Shown here one piece after another: positions 37,513-47,810 of a stretch of DNA of 64,000 bases. The position numbers were made by a program, and so were the translations under genes. The first letter of the stretch is position 1. Each line of letters begins with the position of its first letter. Source of the stretch: Misgurnus anguillicaudatus (Eukaryota > Chordata > Actinopteri > Cypriniformes > Cobitidae); assembly GCF_027580225.2 (NCBI RefSeq), contig NC_073354.2, positions 5,866,001-5,930,000 on the forward strand, written 5' to 3'. A model generated the notes under the pieces. The model did not search any database and was not told the origin of the DNA. It worked only from the letters and a program-made list of their open reading frames with translations.

Positions 37513-38077
37513 TACCGTAATATGCATATTGCGGCGATTTACAAAACTGCACTTTCCGCACTATAAACCGCACTGGAATATTTAGCCGCATCATTCAAAA
37601 ATGCGTCTTTAAGACGAAATAACATATATAAGTCACAGTGGACCATACGTTGCGTTTATTTTGAAAAAATTTTCACAAAATCCAAGCCAAAGAACAGACA
37701 TTTAATCTGGAAAGGCAAGTTATTCAACTAAACAATAGCAGACAGAACAGCAGGCTGAATAGATGTCTGTACGTTAAAGTAATATTATCAGTTATTTAAA
37801 CAATAAACCATAGCATACAAAACTTACATGGAAGGTTGAATAGTCTAAATTAACTGAACAAGCCAACTACCGTGAAGTTCGCATACTCGTCATTCCATAT
37901 TACAGAACCCATTGAATTATATAAGTACAGAAGCAGCATATGGCAGACTCTCGCAGCTGTAGACGGTAATGTCTCAAAAATGTAAAAATTACTGACTTAC
38001 AAGGCTCACCTGGCTATAAGACGCAGCACTAGCCAAGTTATGAAAAAAACGCGGCATATAACCTGAAAAATACGGTA
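37513..38077. mobile_element. Probable non-autonomous DNA element (565 bp)
   Basis: TACCGTAATATGC at the left and AAAATACGGTA at the right form short inverted ends. Words such as GCGGCGATTT, CCGCACTATAAACCG and GACGCAGCACTAG, GCGGCATATAACC lie near the two ends. No gene. Confidence 0.52.
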
Positions 38078-38093
38078 ACTGAATGGTTTTAAT

Positions 38094-38171
38094 TAGGGAT
38101 GCATAACGATTAATCGCGAAAAACTTTTATTCTGCTTTAAATTAATCGCGATTAATTGCTATGCATCCATA
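38094..38171. mobile_element. Tiny 78-bp hAT-like MITE with exact target duplication
   Basis: The left end TAGGGATGCATAACGATTAA pairs with the right end TTAATTGCTATGCATCCATA. GTTTTAAT is duplicated on both sides (38086-38093 and 38172-38179). At 78 bp this is little more than two ends and a short loop. Confidence 0.9.
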
Positions 38172-39975
38172 GTTTTAATACTTTGAAAAGTTCCGTAATG
38201 GCAAATTAGACGGTTGATGCAAATAGAAGAGATACTGGCGAGACAGAGGGAGAGATGCTTTTTCCCCTGCAAGAATGTAAAAATGAATTATTGGTTATAT
38301 AATTTTCAGTTTTTGAAAAAACGATTGTATAATTTTATTGGATTTTATCGGAATTTATCAACTTAAAGCATTATTATATCGTATCTGACATTGTTAGCAA
38401 GTTATCATGCAGCGCTATTAAATATTTAGTAAAGCTTGATTAAGGAACATTAACTAGGGGAGGCACATCTTACTTGCCATTTTTCTTGTTATATCTCTTC
38501 ATTTTGACACGCAGCTCTGACATTGGATATAAATCCAGCTGGTCCGAGCTCTTTTAAAGACTGCAGGGTTTTATATGGCCACGCCTGGCTCCCCAGTTAA
38601 ACTCCCATAATTCCTCTGTGTTTTAATTGGCTCGTACAAGGGCTGTCATGTGGAATGATGAAGGATGAGCGTTGGGTGGGCTGCATTACTCAGTCGCACC
38701 AATCAGAAGAGAGAGACGCTGCATTCATTTATTTTTCTCCGGTTTCTGTCTTCTCGTCTCTGGTAAGAGAGGTAGATGAGTGACCAATGAGCCTGAATAA
38801 TTACGTTCATCAATTAAAGAACCCAAAGACTTAACGAAAATGTCTAATTATGGGCATAAATCAAGCAAGCTAAAGTCTAGGCTAATTTGTGCAAGGTTGA
38901 AGTGGAATGACATTTAGGGTAGGTTTTTTTTAAGATAAGCTTGGTCTGATATGAATGCAAACATAAAACATGCTTCCCAAACCTCCATATTTTATGGTAA
39001 GCAAAAAGCAGTAGGCGAGGGGAGTAGTATGTCCAAATTCATAGTATTCGAAAAACAGTAAGCGAAAAATACCTGGATGACCTACTACTTCCGGGAGATC
39101 CCGAAGTGTTCATTCGATGGACACTTTGATCTGGTGCCATTTTACAGCAAGCAGTCCTCACAACCACAAAAAAACAACACTGAAGGTGCTAGCTTTTCTT
39201 GTCCCCACATGGACGTCTTTACTCAGGGTGAAGATATAGGGCCATCCCACAAAACCAAACCTCTTTTGAGTCATTTGGAAAAAGCTTCCAAAATGACATT
39301 AACAAGCACTCCAGCATAACTGGAAAATTCGTTGGAGAAAGTTACAACTGGAAGTTGTGACCCACAGCCTTCAAGATGCTCGGTCATTTAGGTCAACACG
39401 CGGTATATGTTCATATGTTCCTCTTCATCCACAACTAGGTCATCGTCATAACGCCTGCAACATGAAGTTAGTCCCATCTGAGGGCCGACTCATTTTCCAT
39501 TATGGTAATTCATTCAGCTCCATAAACCACACTGCTCATCTGTCGTGGAATTTAAGGACTTGTAGGAAAGTTTTGTTCAGCACCGCTCAGACTGTTGTAC
39601 TACATGGCAGACAAAATTGGTTGTATTTTTTCTTTTGGCTCAGTGCTCGGTAGTAACGGAAGATTTCTGGTGCTGTTGATTATGTGCATTCCAGTTTTCC
39701 TCAATCTGAGACCACAGGCAGGAAAAATTTGTAGTCGTTGAGACCTGACAACCGCCAGCTCGCCTGGAGCTCATAAAACCAAAGTTCCTTTGCTAGAACC
39801 TGGGCCAGAACCTTTTATCACCTCAGCTGTTGAACGTGACGTGCAGTCAATTCCACCAGTCTGTGTTTATTTCTTTTGAAACACCCAATATCTACATATA
39901 AATGTTTGGCTGTTCTAATTGGCTCTTTTGATGCGGTCAGATCTTGATTTTGACCCTCCTGTTTTTGTTTTTCAG

Positions 39976-40219
39976 GATCTGTCTGGCTCTATAGATGACC
40001 TACCCACAGGAACAGAGGCGGGTCTCAGCTCGGCTGTCAGCGCTTCGGGGTCCACCAGTAGCCAGGGCGAGCAGAGTAACCCCGCCCAGTCACCGTTTTC
40101 ACCCCACGCCTCTCCTAGAGTTCCCAGTTTGCGCAGTGGGCCATCGCCTTCACCGGTCGGCTCACCTGTCGGTTCTAATCAATCACGTTCTGGGCCCATA
40201 TCACCTGCTAGCGGGCCAG
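39976..40219 (+). CDS. arid1b: arid1b exon with [10 protein letters not shown] block (81 codons + 1 nt)
   Basis: Acceptor TTTTTCAG, donor GTACAC. Read in phase 0 it begins [16 protein letters not shown] and contains [28 protein letters not shown] and [18 protein letters not shown]. These match vertebrate ARID1B closely and ARID1A less closely (ARID1A has MGTEGALSPGVSTSG here), so I call the B paralogue. The peptide is Ser/Pro-rich with many SP pairs, possible proline-directed phosphorylation sites, and is predicted disordered. It lies in the N-terminal half of the BAF subunit, before the ARID domain. It ends one base into a Gly codon, completed by GT at the next exon. The frame stays open into the intron, but that extension looks unlike ARID1B. 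Confidence 0.96.
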
Positions 40220-40838
40220 GTACACATTTGTTTCTGTGTGATATCGAGATTATCCATTTGTTTGGTCTCAAATTTTTGGTTTATGTCGCTGACCGAAGCA
40301 AAATTATATTTATTGTTCAATTTAAAACATAATTTGTATATTTAAATTATGTTCCTTTTAAGATTACTATTTACATTTTTTTTAGAATATGTGCAAAATT
40401 AGGTTATATGGAATCTTAATTTGCTATTTAAGATTAATTGGTTAAAAAATTTTTTTTAAATTATTGCTAACACTTTAGCATGTGCATATTTTTTTAGCAT
40501 GTGCATATTTGGACGTTACTGTGAAGGGAGTGCCTCATCGATGTGTTTTTTGCCTTCGTCCATTTTTGCTTTTTAGTAGAAAGAAAGGTCATGCTGTGAC
40601 GCACCAGTTTTCTACTGGTCACATACCTCCACGTCAGAGTTCACCAGACATGAACTTTGGTACGCAGCGAAATATATTTGCAATGAGCTTGTGGTTTCGG
40701 TCTGAAGCGTTCGTATGTGTATGAATAAAATGGAATGAAAAGTATAGTGTGACCACCCCTGTAAACAGATTAAATAATAAAAACTATTATTTCTCATTAG
40801 CAGCTAATGCATTTACTGTGGATGCCAATTCACTGCCT

Positions 40839-41430
40839 AGCAACCAAACAGAGGTACCCTAGCAACCAATTAAAAAAAAGCCTATATCTCTGCATCAGAA
40901 CACTGTAGAGACATGGGCATTGGATCATTTTACTTGTGGCTTGGAGTAGGGCTGTGCAAAAAATCGACTGCGATTATCATGCGCGTGTCATCAGTAAAGC
41001 CGGTTCGGTGATTAGTATTAAATCGCCATCAGCTGCTTTCAGATGGAGCGGCATTTATTACACAGACCCGTAGTTCACAGAGAAGCTAGGCAAAATCGTG
41101 TTCATAATCGAGGAAAATCGATTCCGATTATCTATGCGATTTTGCCTAGCTTCTCTGTGAACTACAGGTCTGTGTAATAAATGCCCTCCATCTGAAAGCA
41201 GCTGATTTACTTCTAATCACGGAACCGGCTTTACTGATGACGCGCGCATGATAATCACAGTCGATTTTTTGCACAGCCCTAGCTTGGAGTATTATCACTG
41301 GTGGATTCTAATTCACTCCATAGCAACCAAACAGATGTACCGTAGATACCAATTTAAAAAAGCCTATATCTCTGCATCAGAATACCAAAGAGACATGGGC
41401 ATTGGATCGTTTTACTTGTGGCTTGGAGTA
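40839..41430 (+). repeat. Tandem ~110-bp repeat split by a MITE
   Basis: A block with AGCAACCAAACAGAGGTACC, CCTATATCTCTGCATCAGAA and GACATGGGCATTGGATC at 40839-40946 recurs at 41322-41430. Removing the MITE at 40947-41281 and its target duplication leaves the two blocks about 140 bp apart. The repeat is older than the MITE. Confidence 0.85.
40947..41281. mobile_element. hAT-like MITE with exact 8-bp target duplication (335 bp)
   Basis: TAGGGCTGTGCAAAAAATCG at the left mirrors CGATTTTTTGCACAGCCCTA at the right; inverted similarity runs nearly to the centre, so the whole element folds back. GCTTGGAG flanks both sides (40939-40946 and 41282-41289). It inserted into the end of a tandem repeat unit. 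Confidence 0.95.
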
Positions 41431-42055
41431 TTATCATTTTTGTGGTCCGAATTTTTCTTCTTATTCTTCAGAAAATGTACCTGTCTAGTGTTAACAAATA
41501 TAACCTTATTGTTATGTTACCAAATTATTTTAAATAGATTTCTTTGAAATAAACCCTCTATGACCGGACGAGCATGCAGTCATGTATTCTCATAGAATAA
41601 AGCACATTAAACTGTTTTTGGATGTATATTGGTGGAAAAAAAATTGTGTTTGAGCTCCAGACAGCAGTGGGTTAGCTGCAAGATTCGAGCTGACTCTCAA
41701 AAAGTCACCCAGTCATTAAAATAGTTTTGAAAGTCTGTTAGCAGTTTGGAGTCACTTTGACACAATTACTGTCCTGCTGTGAGCTGCATTGTTAGCCGGT
41801 CTTCTTTTGATAGCCTGGCAGCAGAGGGCTTTGTGTAGCCGAAGCCGGCGTTTTCCCCTTCCGTTCTGGATGTCACTAACAAGGTCCACAGGAGAGCGTT
41901 TACCCTGCTGCACACAAAACTGCCTCATCCCTACTGGGAGAACTGACAGCCATTAGCTGCATGCTGGACTGACCCTGACATATGATCTTTGTGCCATTAC
42001 CACAGACTGAATATCTTGCACACGTACACGCACACAATTGCTCCTTGGAGAGATG

Positions 42056-42236
42056 AAATTTGCCTTAAACGCCTCCCGTGAGACTTGTGGTTAGATATTC
42101 TGCCCTCTAGGCTAATTTGTCTGATATTTATAGTAAAAATAGCTCTTGTACGACACTCTTAACTGTATTTGCGGTTTTGTGTGTGTATGTGAAACTTAGG
42201 CGGCAAGATTGTGACAAAATAATCATTGTTTATTAT
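42056..42236 (+). repeat. Source copy of a duplicated intron segment
   Basis: This ~180-bp stretch (AAATTTGCCTTAAACGCCTC to GTGACAAAATAATCATTG) recurs in direct orientation at 43588-43758 with a few substitutions and an ~11-bp deletion. Its flanks look like ordinary intron, so it is probably the parent. Confidence 0.88.
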
Positions 42237-42743
42237 TTCCATTGATTATGTAATTGCGGTTAATGATTTTGATTATTAGAGTTTACAAAAAAGTCATGCC
42301 GGATTTTTCATGTAAGCTACACGTCCCAAAAAAAGAGCTGCGTTCCAATTCGAAGGCCACGTCCTTAAAAAGCTGCAATTCAAGGGCTGAAATCTCTAAA
42401 ATGCTGCCTTCGGAGGCACAATTCAAAGGCAACAAAGTACGTCCGAATCCAATGTTTGTTTTACTTCCTGTCTCCTAAGATACCTTGTTCATCTTGTCTT
42501 ACAATTCTATGCATGTGCATGTGCGGAGAATGTGATTGGTCGAATGAAAATTTTTTTTATGCTGCCTATGAAGGCTGTCCAAATGCGTTTCCCAGAGCTG
42601 TCGCCAAAATCATTGCCTCATGAGGCAGTGAGGCAACCAGTCAGCTGCCTTAATTTTTTGGACGCACTCAAGAGCGATTCCAGGACCGGAACTGTTGGAG
42701 AGCTCTTGTTGAAGGCCTATGTCCCAAACAGGACTAGAGGCAA

Positions 42744-42776
<33 letters not shown>
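42744..42776 (+). repeat. (ATG)11 microsatellite
   Basis: Eleven uninterrupted ATG triplets. Confidence 0.97.
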
Positions 42777-42777
<1 letters not shown>

Positions 42778-42898
42778 GCGATTGCATCACAGCAGCATGA
42801 CTAAAGGCTAGTAAGGTTGTTCCAATTTGAAGGATTGAACCGCCAAAGATACAACAAATAGCCTAGGCTATCCAGAGATTAATCACACATCTACAATA

Positions 42899-43066
42899 GC
42901 TGGATATTTTTTTTTTAAAACATTGAAAGCCTTTTAAAATTAAAGTGGATATTTAGCTGGATATTTAAAAAAAAAATAGAAAGACTTTAAAATTAAAGTG
43001 GATATTTAGCTGGATATTTTTTTAAAAAAAAACATTGAAAGCCTTTTAAAATTAAAGTGGATATTT
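42899..43066 (+). repeat. Three tandem copies of a ~56-bp AT-rich unit
   Basis: AGCTGGATATTT, a homopolymer stretch, GAAAGCCTTTTAAAATTAAA and GTGGATATTT recur at about 42899, 42955 and 43009. The middle copy differs most (AGAAAGACTTTAAAATT). Confidence 0.88.
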
Positions 43067-43249
43067 TGCCAAAAGTGCTTGTCACTTTTTTAGTATTACA
43101 AATTATGTTTTGTATTAATATAATTTTTTTGCAATACTGTATATGTTGTGTTTTACTTCTGTATGTTTCTAAGGTTAAATAATTTGATATATTGTTGGTT
43201 TGTTTAAATCAACATGTCAAAAGTTAAAACAATTTCTGGTTCCATATTT

Positions 43250-43830
43250 GTGACCCCGGACCACAAAACCAGTCTTAAGGGTTAATTTTTGAAATTGAGA
43301 TTTATACATCATCTGAAAGCTTAATGTAAAGATAGGACAATATTTGGCCGAGATAAAAATCTGAAATTTGAGAGCCCAAAACTATCAAAATATTGAGAAA
43401 ATCGCCCAAATGATGTCCACTCACAAAAAAAGTTTTGATATACTTACGGAAAAATGTACATAAAATATCTTCATGATTTTTATATAATAACCTAATGTTT
43501 TTTGTCATAAGAAAAAAATATATAATTTTGATCCATACAATGTATTGTTGGCTATTGGTACAAATATGTCCATGATTTATGATTTATAAAATTTGCCTTA
43601 AACGCCTTCCGTGAGACTTGTGGTTAGATATTCTGCCCTCTAGGCTAATTTGTCTGATTTTTATAGTGAAAAATAGCTCTTGTACGACACCCTTAACTGT
43701 ATTTGCGGTTTTGTGTGTGTATGTGAAACGATTGTGACAAAATAATAATTGTTTATTATATTTGTAGCAATAGCCAACAATACATTGATGTATAAATCTC
43801 AATTTCAAAAATTGACGCTTATGACATTTG
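43250..43830. mobile_element. Interspersed element interrupted by a captured intron fragment
   Basis: The left part begins TTGTGACCCCGGACCACAAA and runs to about 43566, ending with an arm (AATGTATTGTTGGCTATTGG, 43539-43566). The complementary arm (AATAGCCAACAATACATT) lies at 43759-43787. Between the arms is a copy of 42056-42236. After the second arm come ATAAATCTCAATTTC words that mirror GAAATTGAGATTTAT near 43290. A related fragment is at 51452-51545. Confidence 0.72.
43588..43758 (+). repeat. Daughter copy of duplicated intron segment between inverted arms
   Basis: A direct copy of 42056-42236, about 1.53 kb downstream, lacking the ~11 bases TTAGGCGGCAA after GTGAAAC. It is framed by ~28-bp inverted arms of another repeat. 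This resembles gene-fragment capture by a non-autonomous transposon. Confidence 0.85.
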
Positions 43831-45055
43831 TTTTAAAAAGTCAGAAACGTCTCTTCTGCTGTGTCCCATTAGCCTCTTTTACACAGAATCTGCGGTAAAT
43901 TACCATGAATTTACATCATTCACACATCAGTATCAAAATACCTGTAAATTCGGTGAGAAAGCAGAAGTTACCTGTGACGCGCGGCAAGCTCAGTGTTGTA
44001 TTTGTAAACAATCCACGTTGTTCATATCCACGGTCCGTATTTTGTTGTTTTTATTTCTTTGGTAAACGCTGACAGTCGCGAAGTTGCTCGTAACCAAACA
44101 ACATTGCATTAGGCGATGTCAAACCTTGGGTGTGCTCGTGAAACGTCCGTAAACAATGCTGGGGATAAATGCGTCATCTGTATATTAAAACGTTATGATT
44201 GGCCCGATCTGTCAGCGCGGTCTGACATCATCCGTTCAAAATGCTGGTAATCTTTATTTTTTGTTCACACGTAGCGCTTACCGTAATCTTACAACCTCTC
44301 AATGGTAAATCGGCAGTACAGATTTACCAAAAAGGTTCTGTTTACACATGACTTGTTCCTAGCAATTTACCAGTAAATTACCAGTAAAGACCGTATGTGT
44401 GAAAAGGACTATTGACAGGCGTGATGGGCCAAAACTGCAGGTGACGCAACTAGGCTAGTCCGTCTCACTTCATGCTGCGTCCTTTAAAACCAAGTCCTTG
44501 ACTTCGCAGTCCACCCTTCGAATTGGACGCAGCTTGTGTTCCTAAAAACCTGTGTTTTATACATCACTAACTTGAGACTGTGCCAATCGGTCAACTTCAC
44601 ATTGGCACTCCTAGCTGTATGAAAAACAAAGCCGTTATTCAAATCTGAATAAATGATACACAAAATGCAGGCAGTGAAACAATACCAGAACTCTCCCATT
44701 ATAATCAACAAAGCTGTCACTCATTGCAGGTTTACAGGGTTTCAGGCGTCTGTCTGAGCCCTGCAGTTTGGCGGGCGCTCGCGAATGTCTGAGTTCTCGC
44801 AAACACTCCCATTATAATCAACAAAGCTGTCTGCTCTACACAATAAATCTCTTATATACACTGTGTCTATGTCTGCTTCATTATAACGCAATGTTCTGAA
44901 ATGTAGCTCAAAGTATATTGGGTGTTAGCAGTGCACCAAATCAAAAATGAACCCAAATATGCAACTGACAGGGGATTTTTTAGCACTTATTTTTGTGCAC
45001 CACCTAAAAAAAGTCTAGATATACATGAACAAGTACTGTATGTATTATTTTTCAG

Positions 45056-45145
45056 GTACACAGATGGCCCCTCAGACCCCAGGCAATGTTCCAGATGTGG
45101 GCTCCCATTCGGCCCACAGTCAGTCTCCCATGTCTCAGGACAGAG
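45056..45145 (+). CDS. arid1b: arid1b exon (29 codons plus split Gly codons)
   Basis: Acceptor ATTTTTCAG, donor GTGAGC. The first two bases complete a Gly codon from 40219, the last base starts another. The peptide TQMAPQTPGNVPDVG then SHSAHSQSPMSQDRG matches the ARID1B region SQMPPQPPGSQ...SQSPMPQERG. It is Gln/Pro/Ser-rich and disordered, with no folded domain. The length of 90 nt keeps phase 1 at both ends, so skipping it would not break the reading frame. It lies within the BAF subunit's low-complexity N-terminal region. Confidence 0.93.
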
Positions 45146-45587
45146 GTGAGCTCTTTTCCCACACTCGCCTCACCTCTGTTAACAGCTAGCATCCCGGACC
45201 TGTTTGCTGAATGCCCAAAGAGTGCTTATTTGTCATCTTTTACAAGGCGTATTTTCCGGAGTCACTTTAGATGAATGGGCTCATTTGTGAGACGTATATT
45301 AATGACTGTAATGGATATATTCTCCCTCTGGATGACTGCTATCGTGTGATGCTGCACAAGCTTGTTTCTCCATAAACAGTGCTGATGCTGGTATCATCTG
45401 AGTTTGTGGAAAGTTGTTGGTTTGGAGCTCTGACAATAACCTATATAAACAATAGGCGTCATCACGATAAAGGGCATCAAATCTTTCATTTCATTTTACA
45501 TTACAAAGAGTTAAAATGATTGCCTAATAGATTGTAATCGAACTCTTTTATTTATAGTGGTATTAAGTGTGTATGTGTATTAATATA

Positions 45588-46758
45588 CACTCACCTAACG
45601 GATTTTTAGGAACACCTGTTCAATTTCTCATTAATGCAATTATCTAATCAACCAATCACATGGCAGTTGCTTCAATGCCTTTAGGGGTGTGGTTCTGGTC
45701 AAGACAATCTCCTGAACTCCAAACTGAATGTCAGAATTGGAAAGAAAGGTGATTTGAGCATGGCATGGTTGTTGGTGCCAGACGGGCCGGTCTGAGTATT
45801 TCACAATCTGCTCAGTTACTGGGATTTTCACGCACAACCATTTCTTGGGTTTACAAAAAATGGCGTGAAAAGGAAAAACATCCAGTATGCGGCAATCCTG
45901 TCGGCGAAAATGCCTTGTTGATGCTAGAGGTCAGAGGAGAATGAGCCGACTGATTCAAGCTGATAGAAGAGCAACTTTGACTGAAATAACCACTCGTTAC
46001 AACTGAGGTATGCAGCAAAGCATTTGTGAAGACACAACACGCACAACCTTGAGGCTGATGGGCTACAACAGCAGAAGACCCTACCGGGTACCACTCATGT
46101 CCACTACAAATAGAAAACCGAGGCTACACTTTGCACAAGCCCACCAAAATTGGACAGTTAAAGACTAGAAAAAATGTTTCCTGGTCTGATGAGTCTCGAT
46201 TTCTGTTGAGACATTCAGATGGTAGAGTCAGAATTTGGCGTAAACAGAATGAGAACGTGGATCCATCTTGCCTTGTTACCACTGTGCAGGCTGGTGGTGG
46301 TGGTGTAATGATGTGGGGGATATTTTCTTGGCACACTTTAGGCACACAATTTGGCATCGTTTAAATGCCACGGCCTACCTGAGCATTGTTTCTGACCATG
46401 TCCATCCCTTTATGACCACCATGTACTCATCCTCTGATGGCTACTTCCAGCAGGATAATGCACCATGTCACATAGCTCGAATCAATTCAAATTGGTTTCT
46501 TGAACATGACAATGAGTTCACTGTACTAAAATAGCCCCCACAGTCACCAGATCTCAACCCAATAGATCATCTTTGGGATGTGGTGGAACGGGAGCTTCGT
46601 GCCCTGGATGTGCATCCCACAAATCTCCATCAACTGCAAGATGCTATCCTATCAATATGGGCCAACATTTCTAAAGAATGCTTTCAGCACCTTGTTGAAT
46701 TAATGCCACGTTAAACACAGTATTAGTATAGTGTTCCTAATAATTATTTTGGTGAGAA
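45588..46758 (+). mobile_element. Tc1/mariner-like transposon, degraded copy 2
   Basis: The left end CACTCACCTAACGG follows a TA; the right end TTTTGGTGAGAA is mutated relative to copy 1 (which has GTGAGTG) and is followed by TA. At 1171 bp it is longer than copy 1 because it keeps the region CCAATCACATGGCAGTTGC inside the left end. It lies in the same orientation as copy 1 and as the host gene. Confidence 0.87.
45728..46714 (+). pseudogene. Broken Tc1-like transposase with DD36E-type spacing
   Basis: An N-terminal helix-turn-helix region (RRAGLSISQSAQLLGFSRTT) is followed by frameshifts. A later frame carries WSDESRFLLRHSDGRVRIW with the first catalytic Asp and QQDNAPCH with the second. From that Asp to the last catalytic position there are 36 intervening residues, two more than the DD34E of classical Tc1, matching the DD36E group described for Tc1/mariner relatives in animals. 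Here the last position is Asp (LNPIDHLW) where copy 1 encodes Glu, and a stop (TAG) replaces the Trp codon just before PPQSPD. The product is clearly dead. Confidence 0.82.
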
Positions 46759-47530
46759 TATATCAGCAGTCTCCCAGTGCATGAGCCAAATTTGGTTGTG
46801 ACAAGAAACCAAAAACTCAAATGGTATATCCATCTTATTTTTGACGTAAATGCCCCGCCATCTTTCAGCTGTTTTGTGTATAACAAAGTCCCTCCTATGT
46901 AGATTATTTTTAATAACAAGCTAAATAAATAACTAATAAATGACTAAATCATAGCTTAAGCGTATCAGCTACTACACAGAGCTAATGTTATTGTGTAAAA
47001 TGAATGTATATAATGTTAGCTTCACATCCTTGAATTCTTGCATGTCTGCCAAATCTCTTTTTTGCACAACAGTCATCCATGCTTGCCATCTTCCCTCGTC
47101 CTTAGGAAACCGAATATTTTTATTTTCTCCAAGGTATTTGTTCCAGAAGTCAATTTAGTCACAAGCCAGACTCATAAACAAGCACAGAGACTGAAAGTTA
47201 ATTTCTGGCCAGTGACGTAACCGTGACAATGCATCTGATGAACTTCTATAATAAATGTACTGTATGTTTGCTTGCTTATTTTACTTAAGAGCGTGATCTG
47301 TGTAAGTCTACTTGTCAGACTAGCTATGCTTCTAACCACAGCTCGAGACCTGTAGTTCCAACTACACAACTAAACTGTGTTCGGTTGCATTAAATATTTA
47401 CATATCAATCTCATAGTTGGCAGTTCTTGCCCCGTAAAATCAGCAGTGTGGACCAGACCTTATGCTGCTTGCTGGTATGGCTGTGTGAGATCAAGCTTAT
47501 CTCTCATTCCCTTCTGTTTCACTGTTGTAG

Positions 47531-47701
47531 GATTTGCTCCTAACATGCAGCGCAACGCACCTGGTCCACAGTTTGGAGCCCAGCAGCCAGGACCCTCCAT
47601 GTCCCCACACTCCTGTCCTACTGGCCCTATGCACCACAGTGTGAGCTCCTATCAAATGGGCTCCTCTTATGGTCCCCAGAGCAGCCAGTATGGCCCTTCA
47701 G
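47531..47701 (+). CDS. arid1b: arid1b exon (56 codons plus split Gly codons)
   Basis: Acceptor CACTGTTGTAG, donor GTAAAA. It completes the Gly codon from 45145 and encodes FAPNMQRNAPGPQFG, then QQPGPSMSPH and a run ending SSYGPQSSQYGPSG. Blocks QRN, QQ-GPSMSPH and YGPQ-SQYGP match vertebrate ARID1B in order. The Tyr/Gly/Gln/Ser content gives a prion-like composition of the type linked to phase separation in BAF subunits; that role here is inference. Phase 1 at both ends, 171 nt, so skipping would keep the frame. The following intron opens with a 1.9-kb minisatellite only 110 bp downstream. Confidence 0.94.
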
Positions 47702-47810
47702 GTAAAAATACTTGTATCATTAGGTTTTCTGCTTGTGAGACCACTTGTACGAGGATTTCAAGCCAATTATCCTTGGTTTGTCCTATTACTTGTCATGTGT
47801 GGCTTTTTAA

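Larger units (their letters stand above)
9527..39975 (+). other. arid1b: 30.4-kb arid1b intron
   Basis: Starts GTGAGA and ends TTTTTCAG. It carries most of the window's transposons and one large satellite, listed separately. Stretches without a recognised feature are 16756-18186, 18214-18908, 23322-24948, 26876-28025 (apart from a 20-bp palindrome), 29154-30239, 30961-34185 (apart from a GT/G tract), 36281-36848, 36922-37512 and 38172-39975. They hold no exon I can support. Some, notably 27300-27760 and 30961-31600, look less repetitive and could contain regulatory DNA, but nothing in the sequence proves it. Confidence 0.72.
42336..44534. mobile_element. 2.2-kb element with AGCTGCGTTCCAATTCGAAGG-type ends
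   Basis: AGCTGCGTTCCAATTCGAAG at the left pairs with CTTCGAATTGGACGCAGCT at the right. It holds several secondary features: an (ATG)n tract, a three-copy 57-bp repeat, a second repeat family and a captured intron fragment. 43860-44450 contains TTACCAGTAAATTACCAGTA and related TTTACC words, perhaps another element. No transposase remains. Confidence 0.62.
40220..45055 (+). other. arid1b: 4.8-kb arid1b intron
   Basis: The intron begins GTACACAT and the downstream exon begins GTACACAG, so both boundaries carry the 10-mer CAGGTACACA. Stretches 40220-40838, 41441-42055 and 44535-45055 show no recognisable feature. The rest is repeats and elements listed separately. No exon is supported here. Confidence 0.85.
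45146..47530 (+). other. arid1b: 2.4-kb arid1b intron
   Basis: GTGAGC to TTGTAG. Half is the Tc1-like element at 45588-46758. The flanks 45146-45585 and 46761-47530 show no gene or repeat that I can define. Confidence 0.85.

Noticed and set aside
39976..40219. arid1a instead of arid1b
   Set aside because: The residues after [10 protein letters not shown] follow the B paralogue ([33 protein letters not shown]) and not the A paralogue.
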